A DNA stretch of 64,000 nucleotides from Shewanella sp. AS1 (GTDB lineage Bacteria > Pseudomonadota > Gammaproteobacteria > Enterobacterales > Shewanellaceae): positions 1-64,000 of the forward strand of contig NZ_JAKCLJ010000010.1 in assembly GCF_021412565.1 (NCBI RefSeq), written 5' to 3'. A program made the position numbers and the translations under genes. Positions 26,945 through 36,524 of this stretch are shown here, piece by piece; position 1 is the first letter of the stretch, and each line of letters starts with the position of its first letter. The notes beneath the pieces were generated by a model. The model was given only the letters and a program-made list of their open reading frames with translations, had not been told where the DNA came from and made no database searches.

Positions 26945-28036
26945 ATGACCGCTAGCCCTAAAATCGATCTTTCCAATGATGCTCAGCCAGGGAGTCCGGC
27001 GCCGAGTGTGGTCGCCAATGACACGCGATCCAGCACTATGGAGCATATACTTCAGGCCATGCCTTCGGGTGTGGTGATCATCAATGGGGATGGGATAGTC
27101 ACAGAGGCTAATCCTGTGGCAGTGCAGCTACTGGGTGCCCCTTTAATGGGAATGAAATGGCTGCAGATCATCAACCGCGCCTTCTCGCCAAAAGATGATG
27201 ATGGCCATGAGGTCTCACTGAAAAATGGTCGCCGTGTGAAGCTGGCCATCACGCCGCTCACCCCAGAGCCAGGGCAATTGATAGTCTTGACCGACCTGAC
27301 TGAAACCCGTCTATTGCAAAAGAATATTTCCCATCTGCAACGCCTCTCGGCTCTGGGAAAGATGGTGGCCAGTCTGGCGCATCAGGTCCGAACGCCCTTG
27401 TCGGCTGCGCTGCTCTATGCGTCTAATCTCGCCAGTCCCAAACTGGATCAACTCTCTCGCGCCCGTTTTCAGGGTAAGCTTATCGACCGGCTTAATGAAC
27501 TTTCTCAGCAGGTGGATGACATGTTGCTGATGGCCAAAGGACGTCAGCAGGAGTTAACCGATGTCACAAGCATGGAAGAGGTTATCGAGGCGGTGGTCGC
27601 CAATTGTGAGCCTATTGCCGAGCGTAAACAGTGTCAACTGCAGCTGGATATTCAATCTCAGTTAACCTTTCAGGCGAACAAATCTGCGCTTAGTTCGGCG
27701 ATAAATAACTTAGTGATCAACAGTATCGAGGCGGGGGCAAGCCAAGTCTGGCTGCGGGCGCTGGATAAAGACAAACAGATCCACTTTGAAGTGGTCGATA
27801 ACGGTAAAGGCCTGGACAAGTCGATGCAGCAACAGGCACTGGAACCCTTTTTTACGACTAAGGCACAGGGCACTGGACTTGGGCTGGCCGTCGTACAGAC
27901 TGTGGTAGGGAATCACCAAGGTCGTTTAACCCTCGATTGTGAACAAGGCAAGGGCTGCCGCGCATCGTTTCAGTTACCGGCATTAAAACAGCAGCCGGTC
28001 GCAGCAGAATCCTTGGAGGAACGTCACTATGGCTGA
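26945..28036 (+). CDS. flrB: Flagellar two-component sensor kinase FlrB
   Basis: 363 residues from ATG 26945 (GGAG 5 bp upstream). It has no membrane segment. A PAS domain (about 30-120; MPSGVVIINGDGIVTEANP) is followed by a histidine kinase with the H-box ASLAHQVRTPLSAAL, N-box NLVINSIEAGA, and G-boxes DNGKGLD and GTGLGLAVV. FlrB is the cytoplasmic kinase for FlrC in class III flagellar control. It overlaps flrC by 8 bp. Confidence 0.94.
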   Translation: MTASPKIDLSNDAQPGSPAPSVVANDTRSSTMEHILQAMPSGVVIINGDGIVTEANPVAVQLLGAPLMGMKWLQIINRAFSPKDDDGHEVSLKNGRRVKLAITPLTPEPGQLIVLTDLTETRLLQKNISHLQRLSALGKMVASLAHQVRTPLSAALLYASNLASPKLDQLSRARFQGKLIDRLNELSQQVDDMLLMAKGRQQELTDVTSMEEVIEAVVANCEPIAERKQCQLQLDIQSQLTFQANKSALSSAINNLVINSIEAGASQVWLRALDKDKQIHFEVVDNGKGLDKSMQQQALEPFFTTKAQGTGLGLAVVQTVVGNHQGRLTLDCEQGKGCRASFQLPALKQQPVAAESLEERHYG

Positions 28037-29381
28037 TGTCAGCATCTTGTTGGTGGAAGATGACAACGCCCTGAGAGAAGCTTTGGTCGATACCCTGATG
28101 TTAGCCCAATATCAGTGTGTCGATGTGGGCTCGGCAGAGGAGGCGATCATCGCCCTTAAGTCACAACGCTTCGATATGGTGATCAGTGACGTACAGATGG
28201 AAGGGATAGGCGGTCTTGGGCTGCTTAACTTTCTGCAACAGAATAACAGCCAGATCCCGCTGCTCTTGATGACAGCCTTTGCCACCATAGATAATGCGGT
28301 TAACGCCATTAAGCTCGGCGCGGTGGATTATCTGGCGAAACCTTTTGCACCTGAGGTGTTACTCAATCAGGTGTCTCGTTACTTAAAGCCTGCGCTGGTT
28401 GAAAACCAGCCCGTGGTGGCCGACGAAAAGAGTCTGGCGCTGTTGGATCTGGCGCAGAAGGTGGCCAACTCAGATGCCTCTGTGATGATAATGGGGCCGA
28501 GCGGCTCGGGCAAAGAGGTGCTGGCGCGTTATATTCATCAGCACAGTCCCAGAGTGGACGCGCCATTTGTGGCGATTAACTGCGCCGCGATCCCAGAAAA
28601 TATGTTGGAAGCCACCCTGTTTGGCTACGAGAAAGGGGCCTTTACCGGAGCCTATCAGGCCTGTCCGGGTAAGTTTGAGCAGGCTCAGGGCGGCACTCTG
28701 CTGCTCGATGAGATCTCAGAGATGGAATTAGGACTGCAGGCCAAGCTACTGCGGGTGCTGCAAGAGCGCGAAGTCGAGCGTCTTGGTGGCCGTAAGACCA
28801 TTAAGCTCGATGTGCGCGTGCTGGCGACCTCTAACCGGGACCTTAAAGCCACTGTGGCCAAGGGGGAGTTTAGGGAAGATCTCTACTATCGCATCAATGT
28901 GTTTCCCTTAACTTGGCCGGCGCTGGCTCAGCGCCCCGCCGATATTTTGCCTCTGGCGCGTCACCTGGTGCAGCGTCATGCCAAGCAATCTGGCCTTGCT
29001 TTACCGCCTAAGCTGGATGAGGCGGCTAGTCGCAGATTGTTGACTCACAGGTGGCCGGGTAATGTGCGTGAGCTGGATAATGTGATTCAACGCGCCTTAA
29101 TCTTGCACTGTGGCGACACTATAGGTGCGGGCGATATTATTATCGATAATCAGGATGTAGTGAGCTTTCCCGAACCGGATTTCGATGCCAGCAGTAAAGA
29201 GGCCGGGCTCGATGGCCTGGGGGATGAGTTAAAGGCGCAGGAGCATGTGATCATCTTAGAAACCTTGTCTCAGTGTAACGGCAGTCGTAAGCTGGTGGCT
29301 GAGAAGCTTGGAATAAGCGCCCGCACCCTGCGTTATAAGATGGCGCGTATGCGTGACGCCGGTATTCAGATCCCCGCCTAA
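28029..29381 (+). CDS. flrC: Sigma-54-dependent response regulator FlrC
   Basis: 450 residues: receiver (ILLVEDDNALREAL, phosphoacceptor Asp in MVISDVQMEG), AAA+ domain (GPSGSGKEVLARYIH, KGAFTGAYQ, LLLDEISEM) and a Fis-type helix-turn-helix (GSRKLVAEKLGISARTLRYK). Phosphorylated FlrC activates the hook/basal-body sigma-54 promoters, several of which lie in this window. GGAGGAACGTCACT precedes the start. The gene is followed by a terminator. Confidence 0.95.
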   Translation: MADVSILLVEDDNALREALVDTLMLAQYQCVDVGSAEEAIIALKSQRFDMVISDVQMEGIGGLGLLNFLQQNNSQIPLLLMTAFATIDNAVNAIKLGAVDYLAKPFAPEVLLNQVSRYLKPALVENQPVVADEKSLALLDLAQKVANSDASVMIMGPSGSGKEVLARYIHQHSPRVDAPFVAINCAAIPENMLEATLFGYEKGAFTGAYQACPGKFEQAQGGTLLLDEISEMELGLQAKLLRVLQEREVERLGGRKTIKLDVRVLATSNRDLKATVAKGEFREDLYYRINVFPLTWPALAQRPADILPLARHLVQRHAKQSGLALPPKLDEAASRRLLTHRWPGNVRELDNVIQRALILHCGDTIGAGDIIIDNQDVVSFPEPDFDASSKEAGLDGLGDELKAQEHVIILETLSQCNGSRKLVAEKLGISARTLRYKMARMRDAGIQIPA

Positions 29382-29418
29382 TTCGAAAATCTGAATAGCC
29401 GCATTTAGTATTAGGTAG

Positions 29419-29446
29419 AAACACGGGATCATTCCCGTGTTTTTGT
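29419..29446 (+). terminator. Intrinsic terminator of flrBC
   Basis: A perfect 10-bp stem, AAACACGGGA / TCCCGTGTTT, with loop TCAT and a T-run. Confidence 0.92.
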
Positions 29447-29514
29447 TTGTTAACTTTAGCTTTCACCTTTTATTTTTATTTTCTTCCTTAACCATCTCCC
29501 GCGCTTTTCTATTG

Positions 29515-29531
29515 TTGGCAAATATTTTGCA
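29515..29531 (+). promoter_or_regulatory. Sigma-54 promoter of the fliE operon
   Basis: TTGGCAAATATTTTGCA: TTGGCA and TTGCA are exact, with correct spacing. It is 55 bp before fliE. Confidence 0.85.
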
Positions 29532-29585
29532 GTGTCTTGGCTAACAGGGTTTTATCGTCAATTTCACGACGACACAGAGGTTAGT

Positions 29586-29918
29586 ATGCAGATAGGCGCC
29601 AATTCATTACTACAAGAGATGCAATCGCTGTCAGCCGAGATTAAGCCGGGCACCATAGCTCCCAGCATGACTCAACAGATCGCCAATACCAGTGGCAGCG
29701 ATTTTGGTCAGCTTTTATCTCAGGCCGTTGGCAGTGTGAATGCCTTGCAGGCTAACTCTTCTCAACTTCAGAGCCGATTGGACATGGGCGATACCCGTGT
29801 TTCCCTTTCAGATACAGTGATCGCCCGTGAAAAAGCCAGCGTGGCTTTCGAGGCCACAGTGCAGGTGCGTAATAAGCTGGTGGAAGCCTATAAAGAGATC
29901 ATGAGCATGCCGGTCTAG
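29586..29918 (+). CDS. fliE: MS-ring to rod junction protein FliE
   Basis: 110 residues from ATG 29586 (AGAGGTTAGT upstream; the frame opens earlier without an RBS). It has the C-terminal family motif SLSDTVIAREKASVAFEA and VQVRNKLVEAYKEIMSMPV. FliE sits between the MS ring and the proximal rod and is the first rod-type export substrate. It is first in the fliEFGHIJ unit. Confidence 0.94.
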   Translation: MQIGANSLLQEMQSLSAEIKPGTIAPSMTQQIANTSGSDFGQLLSQAVGSVNALQANSSQLQSRLDMGDTRVSLSDTVIAREKASVAFEATVQVRNKLVEAYKEIMSMPV

Positions 29919-29973
29919 GGCATCAACAACTTCTCTTATCAATAGAAACAATAATAAGCGGTAGGTAGCGATA

Positions 29974-31683
29974 GTGAGCACAGAGATGGTGGTGGGAAGC
30001 AATTCCACCGGGACAGTGAATACTCAGACCAGCGGGATCCAGGAAGAGCGTAAGTCCAGCGATGGCATGTTCGGTAACGTCGAGATGCTGCGTCAGGTGA
30101 CTATGATCCTGGCATTGGCCATCTGTCTGGCGTTAGCCGTATTTGTGATGCTGTGGGCTCAGGAACCTGAATATCGCCCCCTAGGTAAGATGAGTACCCA
30201 GGAGATGGTGCAGGTTCTGGATGTGCTGGATAAGAACAAGGTGAAGTATCAGATTGATGTTGATGTGGTCAAGGTGGCTGAAGATCAATATCAAGAGGTA
30301 AAGATGATGCTCAGCCGCTCAGGCTTAGACACTAAGGCGAGTGAGAGCGATTATCTGGCACAGGACAGTGGTTTTGGCGTGAGTCAGCGCATGGAGCAGG
30401 CGCGTCTGAAACACAGTCAGGAGCAGAATCTGGCGCGCACTATAGAAGAACTGAATAGCGTGAGTCGTGCCAAGGTGATTTTGGCGATTCCCAAAGAGAA
30501 TGTGTTTGCCCGCAGCCGTTCTAACCCCAGCGCGACTGTAGTGGTGAGTACCCGCCGCGCCGGACTGAGCCAGGAGGAGGTCGACTCCATAGTCGATATC
30601 GTGGCCTCGGCGGTACATGGCCTAGAGCCTTCTCGGGTCACAGTGACAGATGCCAGTGGCCGTTTGCTTAACTCCGGCAGTCAGGATGCCACCTCATCTC
30701 GCGCCCGCCGCGAGCTTGAGCTGGTACAGCAAAAAGAGGCCGAGTATCGCAACAAGATAGATGCGATCTTAATGCCTGTACTTGGGCCGGAAAACTTTAC
30801 CGCTCAGGTGGATGTCAACATGGATTTCACCGCCGTTGAGCAAACCGCCAAGCGTTTTAATCCTGATCAGAATGCCGTGCGCAGCGAGATGAAGGTGGAA
30901 AATCTCTCCAATGGCGGCACGACGGGCGGCATTCCCGGCGCCTTGAGTAATCAGCCGCCGATGGAGTCGAATATCCCTCAAAACGTGTCCGAGACCCAGG
31001 GGACATCCACAGTGCCCGGCTCAAGCCATAAAGAGGAAACCCGCAATTTTGAGCTGGATACCACCATCAGCCATACCCGTCAGCAGATTGGCGTGATCCA
31101 GCGTGTGAGTGTCTCAGTTGCGGTTGACTTTAAAACTGGTGCAATCGGCGAGAATGGTCAGGTTACCCGGGTGGAGCGCACCGAGCAGGAACTGTCGAAT
31201 ATTCGCCGTCTACTGGAAGGCGCCGTGGGATTCAACACCCAGCGCGGCGATGTGATTGAGGTGGTGAGTGTCCCATTTATGGATCAGCTTATCGAATCAG
31301 CACCACCACTTGAGATGTGGCAAGAGCCTTGGTTCTGGCGCGCGGTGAAGTTAGTGTTAGGCGGCATCATTATTCTGGCATTGATCCTTTTTGTAGTGCG
31401 TCCCATGCTGAAACGTCTTATCAATCCCGAAAGCACTAGCATGCCCGAAGTGCCCTCACTGGGAGATGAACTTGCCGATATTGAAGATCAATTTGCCACA
31501 GACACCTTAGGCATGCTTAACAGGCCCAATAGCGAATACAGTTATAACGATGATGGTTCAATATTGATCCCAGATCTGCACAAAGACGATGATATGATCA
31601 AGGCTATCCGTGCCTTAGTGGCTAATGAGCCGGAACTCTCAACCCAAGTGGTCAAAGGTTGGTTACAAGAAAATGAACGATAG
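29974..31683 (+). CDS. fliF: MS-ring protein FliF
   Basis: 569 residues from a GTG at 29974. It has two membrane segments (about 42-62 and 447-467) around a large periplasmic ring-building region (AQEPEYRPLG, RVILAIPKENVFAR-type YscJ/FliF domain). The cytoplasmic tail (about 500-569; DKDDDMIKAIRALVANEP type) binds FliG. FliF forms the MS ring, the base for rod, motor and export gate. Its 3' end overlaps fliG by 11 bp. Confidence 0.95.
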   Translation: MSTEMVVGSNSTGTVNTQTSGIQEERKSSDGMFGNVEMLRQVTMILALAICLALAVFVMLWAQEPEYRPLGKMSTQEMVQVLDVLDKNKVKYQIDVDVVKVAEDQYQEVKMMLSRSGLDTKASESDYLAQDSGFGVSQRMEQARLKHSQEQNLARTIEELNSVSRAKVILAIPKENVFARSRSNPSATVVVSTRRAGLSQEEVDSIVDIVASAVHGLEPSRVTVTDASGRLLNSGSQDATSSRARRELELVQQKEAEYRNKIDAILMPVLGPENFTAQVDVNMDFTAVEQTAKRFNPDQNAVRSEMKVENLSNGGTTGGIPGALSNQPPMESNIPQNVSETQGTSTVPGSSHKEETRNFELDTTISHTRQQIGVIQRVSVSVAVDFKTGAIGENGQVTRVERTEQELSNIRRLLEGAVGFNTQRGDVIEVVSVPFMDQLIESAPPLEMWQEPWFWRAVKLVLGGIIILALILFVVRPMLKRLINPESTSMPEVPSLGDELADIEDQFATDTLGMLNRPNSEYSYNDDGSILIPDLHKDDDMIKAIRALVANEPELSTQVVKGWLQENER

Positions 31684-32722
31684 AACGAATATCGATGCCG
31701 TGGGCGAGTCTCGGGATTTCAATGTTAGAGAGATGTCGGGTATCGACAAGACTGCCATCTTGTTACTGAGTCTCAGTGAGTCCGATGCCGCCTCAATCCT
31801 TAAACACCTGGAGCCTAAGCAAGTGCAGAAGGTGGGGATGGCGATGGCGGCCATGAAAGATTTTGGCCAAAACAAGGTCATTGGCGTACACAAGCTGTTC
31901 CTCGAAGAGGTGCAGAAATATTCGGCCATAGGTTTTAACAGTGAAGAGTTTGTACGCAAGGCGCTGACCGCTGCGCTGGGCGAAGATAAGGCGGGTAACC
32001 TTATCGAGCAGATAGTGCTGGGTAGCGGTGCTAAGGGACTCGATTCCTTGAAATGGATGGACGCCAGACAGGTGGCCTCTATCATTCAAAACGAACATCC
32101 GCAAATTCAGACGATTGTACTCTCCTATTTAGAGCCAGATCAGGCGGCAGAGATCTTCGCCCAGGCACCGGAAAACACCCGTTTAGACTTGATGATGCGT
32201 ATCGCTAACCTCGAAGAGGTGCAACCTGCGGCCCTGCAGGAACTGAACGATATCATGGAGAAACAGTTTGCCGGTCAAGGGGGCTCCCAGGCTGCCAAGA
32301 TGGGCGGCCTGAAAGCGGCGGCGAACATAATGAACTATCTGGACACAGCAGTGGAGAGTCATTTGATGGAGACGCTGCGTGATGCCGATGAGGAGATGGC
32401 ACAACAGATCCAGGATCTGATGTTCGTGTTTGAGAACCTGGTCGATGTTGACGATATAGGGATGCAGACCCTGCTGCGTGAAGTGCAGCAGGATGTGCTG
32501 ATGAAGGCGATGAAAGGCGCCGATGATCAGCTGAAAGAGAAAATCCTGCGTAACATGTCCAAACGTGCGGCCGAGTTGTTAAGGGATGACTTGGAAGCCA
32601 TGGGACCCATCAGGATAAGTGAAGTGGAACTGGCACAAAAAGAGATCTTATCAATTGCCAGACGTCTGAGCGATGCCGGTGAAATTATCCTTGGCGGCGG
32701 CGCCGGAGAAGAGTTCCTCTAA
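31673..32722 (+). CDS. fliG: Flagellar motor switch protein FliG
   Basis: 349 residues from ATG 31673; another ATG at 31625 would overlap fliF by 59 bp. Family features: GIDKTAILLLSLSESDAA, the EHPQ motif (QNEHPQIQTIVLSYL), and a C-terminal torque helix region (LRNMSKRAAELLRDDLEAMG). FliG binds FliF, FliM and the stator and transmits torque. fliH starts in its stop codon. Confidence 0.95.
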   Translation: MNDRTNIDAVGESRDFNVREMSGIDKTAILLLSLSESDAASILKHLEPKQVQKVGMAMAAMKDFGQNKVIGVHKLFLEEVQKYSAIGFNSEEFVRKALTAALGEDKAGNLIEQIVLGSGAKGLDSLKWMDARQVASIIQNEHPQIQTIVLSYLEPDQAAEIFAQAPENTRLDLMMRIANLEEVQPAALQELNDIMEKQFAGQGGSQAAKMGGLKAAANIMNYLDTAVESHLMETLRDADEEMAQQIQDLMFVFENLVDVDDIGMQTLLREVQQDVLMKAMKGADDQLKEKILRNMSKRAAELLRDDLEAMGPIRISEVELAQKEILSIARRLSDAGEIILGGGAGEEFL

Positions 32723-33729
32723 TGACAAAGCAAAATGAAGCCCAAAATCTAGGAAGGGCTGAGAAGGATTTTAGTCACTGGCAGCTGCCGGATATGACCA
32801 TAGTCGAGCAGGCGCCTAAGGAAAACATCTTTGGCCGCATGTCGCCAAAACGTGCACCGCAAGAGGTCGAAGAGGCCATCTTGCCGCCCACGCTCGAAGA
32901 GATAGAAACCATACGTGCCGAAGCTGAGGCAGAAGGGCGTGAACAGGGACATCAGCAGGGCTATCAGGACGGCTTGGAAAAAGGGCGCCTAACTGGCTTA
33001 GAGCAGGGGCATAATGAAGGGTTTTCTCAGGGGCTTGAGCAAGGGCTGCAACAGGGACTGAATGATGCCAAGCAGCAGGTCGAACAGTTTGAACACCTGA
33101 TGCAGCAACTGACCGAGCCTCTCGCGCTGGTGGACATAGAGATAGAGCAGAGCCTGGTGACGCTCGCCATGACACTGGCCAAGGCGGTCATAGGTCATGA
33201 GCTAACAACCCATCCTGAACATATTCTTACCGCCCTGCGTCAGGGCATAGATGCCTTGCCGCTGAAGGAGCTGGGCGCCAATGTGCGTCTGCATCCTGAG
33301 GATAGGGCGCTTGTCGAACAGCTTTATGGCAGCGCGCAGTTAGAGAGAAACCACTGGCAACTTGAAGTCGACCCCAGTCTGCAACGGGGCGAGTGTCTTG
33401 TGACTAACCATCGCAGCACTGTGGATATGGCCCTGGAGCATAGAATCAATACTGTGTTTGCCGGGCTGAGACAAACCGATGCCCAGCTTGAACAGCTGAG
33501 GCAGAAAGAGATCGCCGCTCAGCAAGAAACCGCGCGCCAGCGACAGCAAAGGGCTGAGCAGGAGGCCGCAGAACAAGCGGCGCAGCTCGATGCCGAAATA
33601 GCGGACGAGAGTGAAAACGACCTGCCATTTCAACAAGAAGCGCAACCAGAAACTCACACAATAAACCAGCAAAAAAACCAGCAAACAGGTCAGCATAATG
33701 CAGAGCCGTCAACAGCAGCTGCTGAGTAA
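32722..33729 (+). CDS. fliH: Flagellar export ATPase regulator FliH
   Basis: 335 residues, longer than enterobacterial FliH (about 235). A glycine-periodic helix (residues about 72-113; [15 protein letters not shown] and similar) forms the GxxxG repeat typical of FliH stalks. The conserved C-terminal part ([20 protein letters not shown]) follows. An extra Gln/Glu-rich tail (about 250-335) accounts for the length. FliH links FliI to the export gate and C ring. It overlaps fliG by one base and fliI by 32 bp. Confidence 0.92.
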   Translation: MTKQNEAQNLGRAEKDFSHWQLPDMTIVEQAPKENIFGRMSPKRAPQEVEEAILPPTLEEIETIRAEAEAEGREQGHQQGYQDGLEKGRLTGLEQGHNEGFSQGLEQGLQQGLNDAKQQVEQFEHLMQQLTEPLALVDIEIEQSLVTLAMTLAKAVIGHELTTHPEHILTALRQGIDALPLKELGANVRLHPEDRALVEQLYGSAQLERNHWQLEVDPSLQRGECLVTNHRSTVDMALEHRINTVFAGLRQTDAQLEQLRQKEIAAQQETARQRQQRAEQEAAEQAAQLDAEIADESENDLPFQQEAQPETHTINQQKNQQTGQHNAEPSTAAAE

Positions 33730-35038
33730 ATTTAAACGTCATATCAAGCAAACTTCCGCTTTTGTTGCCGATGCCAGTGGACAGTTGGTGCGTGTGGTGG
33801 GCTTGACCCTGGAAGCCACCGGATGTCGTGCTCCCGTGGGTAGCCTCTGCAGCATAGAGACCATGGCCGGAGAACTGATCGCCGAGGTGGTGGGGTTCGA
33901 TGACAAACTCCTTTATTTGATGCCCATCGAAGAGCTAAAAGGGGTAATGCCCGGCGCCAAAGTGACGCCGCTGGGAGAGCAGGCGGGGATCAATGTGGGG
34001 CTGGGACTTCTGGGCCGAGTACTCGATGGTAATGGTGTGCCCCTGGATGGTTTGGGGCACCTGAATACGGAACAAAAGGCATCGCGCCACAGTGCCATGC
34101 TCAACCCTCTGGCGCGGCGGGCGATCAGCGAGCCGTTGGATGTCGGGGTGCGGGCAATAAACTCCATGCTGACAGTAGGTAAAGGGCAGCGTATGGGACT
34201 GTTTGCCGGTTCGGGCGTGGGTAAGAGTGTACTGCTAGGGATGATGACCCGCGGCACGACCGCCGACATTATCGTGGTGGGCCTGGTGGGTGAGCGTGGC
34301 CGCGAGGTAAAAGAGTTTATCGAGGAGATTTTAGGTGAACAGGGGCGCGCTCGCTCTGTAGTAGTGGCAGCACCAGCCGATACTTCACCCCTGATGCGCC
34401 TTCGCGCCTGTGAAACCTCGACCCGAATCGCCGAATATTTTCGCGATCTTGGCTATAACGTCCTGTTGCTGATGGACAGTCTTACCCGTTATGCCCAGGC
34501 TCAGCGGGAGATTGCCCTTGCCGTCGGTGAGCCGCCAGCGACCAAGGGGTATCCGCCCTCAGTGTTTGCCAAGCTGCCTAAGCTGGTGGAAAGGGCCGGT
34601 AATGGTGGTGCGGGCCAGGGTTCGATCACCGCATTTTATACTGTGCTCACCGAAGGGGACGATTTGCAAGACCCCATCGCCGATGCGGCGCGAGCGATTT
34701 TAGATGGTCACATCGTTTTGTCCCGCTCGCTGGCCGACAGTGGCCATTATCCGGCGATCGATATCGAAGCTTCCATCAGCCGTGTGGCACCTATGGTGAT
34801 TTCCCCTGCACATCTTGAGGCGAGCCGTCGGGTGAAACAGATGTACGCCTTGTATCAGCAGAATAAAGATCTTATCTCCATTGGAGCTTACAGTCAGGGC
34901 AGCGATCCGCGCATCGATAATGCCATCCGCCTGCAACCTGCCATGAGTGCCTTCCTGCGCCAAACTACCAAAGAGTCGGTGAGTTTCGATTCCAGCGCAC
35001 TGATGCTAGGGCAGCTCAGCGCCCAGTGTCATGATTGA
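33698..35038 (+). CDS. fliI: Flagellar type III export ATPase FliI
   Basis: 446 residues. It is an F1-beta-like hexameric ATPase: Walker A GSGVGKS at 171-177, Walker [21 protein letters not shown] region, and the [18 protein letters not shown] signature. It energises and orders export of flagellar substrates with FliH and FliJ. The start is inside fliH. Confidence 0.96.
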   Translation: MQSRQQQLLSKFKRHIKQTSAFVADASGQLVRVVGLTLEATGCRAPVGSLCSIETMAGELIAEVVGFDDKLLYLMPIEELKGVMPGAKVTPLGEQAGINVGLGLLGRVLDGNGVPLDGLGHLNTEQKASRHSAMLNPLARRAISEPLDVGVRAINSMLTVGKGQRMGLFAGSGVGKSVLLGMMTRGTTADIIVVGLVGERGREVKEFIEEILGEQGRARSVVVAAPADTSPLMRLRACETSTRIAEYFRDLGYNVLLLMDSLTRYAQAQREIALAVGEPPATKGYPPSVFAKLPKLVERAGNGGAGQGSITAFYTVLTEGDDLQDPIADAARAILDGHIVLSRSLADSGHYPAIDIEASISRVAPMVISPAHLEASRRVKQMYALYQQNKDLISIGAYSQGSDPRIDNAIRLQPAMSAFLRQTTKESVSFDSSALMLGQLSAQCHD

Positions 35039-35090
35039 TGCTAGTTTTGGATAACTGGCGTTTAAGTTAGTAGTGGAGAATGCCGGGAAA

Positions 35091-35537
35091 ATGGCGAAAA
35101 GCGATCCCTTAGATACAGTGTTAAAACTCACCCTCGACGCCGAAGAGCAGGCATCCTTGCAGCTTAGATCGGCGCAGCTGACCTATCAGAAGTGTCAAGA
35201 TCAGCTCAATGCCCTGCAGCAGTATCGTCTTGACTATATGAAGCAGATGGAGCAAAAACAGGGACAGGTGATCAGCGCCAGCAATTATCATCAGTTTCAC
35301 CAGTTTATCCGCCAGATTGATGAAGCCATCACCAAACAGCATTTTGCCGTGACCGAGACAGATAAGCAGCGTCACATCGCTCAGAAGCGTTGGCAAGATA
35401 AGCAGCAAAAGCGTAAAGCGGTTGAACTCTTGCTGGAGAAGAAGGCGCATAAGCGTCAGTTACGCGAGATGAAGCAGGAACAAAAGCTGATCGATGAGTT
35501 TGCCATGCAGCAGTTTTTTAGAAAGCCAGGGCGTTAA
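35091..35537 (+). CDS. fliJ: Flagellar export stalk protein FliJ
   Basis: 148 residues from ATG 35091 (an in-frame GTG at 35073 is possible). It is a long antiparallel coiled coil rich in Q, K and E. FliJ is the central stalk of the FliI hexamer and contacts FlhA. Assignment rests on coiled-coil form, size and position behind fliI. Confidence 0.9.
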   Translation: MAKSDPLDTVLKLTLDAEEQASLQLRSAQLTYQKCQDQLNALQQYRLDYMKQMEQKQGQVISASNYHQFHQFIRQIDEAITKQHFAVTETDKQRHIAQKRWQDKQQKRKAVELLLEKKAHKRQLREMKQEQKLIDEFAMQQFFRKPGR

Positions 35538-35568
35538 GGTGTGGCTGTCTCGTCACTGACGCACAAGA

Positions 35569-35596
35569 TTGACATGTAAAAGGAATTGGATATCTT
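35569..35596 (+). promoter_or_regulatory. Possible sigma-70 promoter of the small exported protein
   Basis: An exact TTGACA (35569-35574), 16 bp, then TATCTT. It is followed by a TTACA-TTT-TGTAA palindrome (35604-35616) that could be an operator. This suggests expression apart from the sigma-54 flagellar units. Confidence 0.45.
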
Positions 35597-35660
35597 TAAT
35601 GGGTTACATTTTGTAATTTAATGGATTAATCGAATTTTAATAAACTCATAAGGGATTTAT

Positions 35661-35978
35661 ATGAAGCTAACTAATCTAATATTGACTGCCATGGTAGGGC
35701 TTGCTTTCAGTTCACTTTTCACAATCACACATGCTGCGGATGAGGCTCATCAAACAGTAGCACAAGAAAACAGAGAAGCGATAACAATCGATCCTGTGAC
35801 TCAGGAAATGAAATATGCAGATGTCCCTCCTGCGCCTTGTCAGACGGGCGGTTGCTCCGAAACACGTTCATCTACATTTGAAACCCTTACCGAGTATGTC
35901 ACTCTTACTCTGGTGTTCTCCTATTTTGATGGCGAGTTCATATCGGTAAATGCAACGAACACTAAACATCCGAAATAG
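35661..35978 (+). CDS. Unrecognised small exported protein between fliJ and fliK
   Basis: 105 residues. A Sec signal peptide (MKLTNLILTAMVGLAFSSLF, cut after about THA at residue 25) leads to an 80-residue mature part with a cysteine pair in PCQTGGCSETRS and a beta-like end (LTLVFSYFDGEFISVNA). AAGGGATTTAT precedes the start. I recognise no family. It interrupts the usual fliJ-fliK junction, is more AT-rich than its neighbours, and is followed directly by a MITE-like element, so it looks like a later insertion. Confidence 0.65.
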   Translation: MKLTNLILTAMVGLAFSSLFTITHAADEAHQTVAQENREAITIDPVTQEMKYADVPPAPCQTGGCSETRSSTFETLTEYVTLTLVFSYFDGEFISVNATNTKHPK

Positions 35979-35991
35979 GGTAATACAAGTA

Positions 35992-36254
35992 GGGCGTGTT
36001 TATCTTTCAAGTTTGTTTTTGCAGCAGTTTGTTGGAAATTTATACAAGCAAGCACTTTTGATGTGTGGTTATTCCACATGAAAAAGTGCTAACGCCGTAG
36101 AAATGACAACAAACGCTGCCCTGCGGGTTCGGTTAAAAGCATTTTACTCTTTGTTATGAGCTGATTTGCTTAGATGACTAGGCGCCATAGCTCATGCCGC
36201 GATTAAAATACTTTTGTCTCGAACAAAAATTAAACAGCAAAGATAAACACGCCC
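35992..36254. mobile_element. MITE-like element, copy 1 (263 bp)
   Basis: The element starts GGGCGTGTTTATCTTT and ends with its exact inverted complement AAAGATAAACACGCCC, flanked by TA on both sides (35990-35991, 36255-36256), consistent with a TA target duplication. It has no coding capacity. Inside is a near-perfect hairpin (36052-36089; GCACTTTT with AAAAGTGC arms). A second copy of the same length, about nine bases in ten identical, lies in inverted orientation at 59574-59836. The mobilising transposase is not in the window. Confidence 0.88.
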
Positions 36255-36425
36255 TAATATTCAGTCATATTTGAATCTGTTTGTCGCTGTATTCAAGGCA
36301 GGATAAATCTATCTTAATTTTTCCTGCCTTGGTTAAAGTCCATCATCGCTTTGTCCATCATTTTTCTCTTCTGGCAAACAATCTCATCTGGTTGCATGAT
36401 TTGTTCATAGTCAGTTTGTTCATAC

Positions 36426-36442
36426 TTGGCATTTTATTTGCT
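36426..36442 (+). promoter_or_regulatory. Sigma-54 promoter of the fliK operon
   Basis: TTGGCATTTTATTTGCT: TTGGCA and TTGCT are exact with correct spacing. It is 83 bp before fliK and 170 bp after the MITE, so the fliK-flhB unit keeps its own promoter. Confidence 0.85.
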
Positions 36443-36524
36443 GTAAACAAGATTATCTCAATGAGACAGCGAATAATTGACGCTGACAACGCCTGCCATG
36501 GCCTTGTTTTGTGTCGGGAGAAGT

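Noticed and set aside
31663..32085. 140-codon open frame antisense to fliG
   Set aside because: Opposite-strand shadow of a well-supported gene; no RBS and no independent features.
32740..33180. Repetitive glycine-periodic stretch in fliH considered as an unusual repeat
   Set aside because: GxxxG repeats are a normal feature of FliH proteins.
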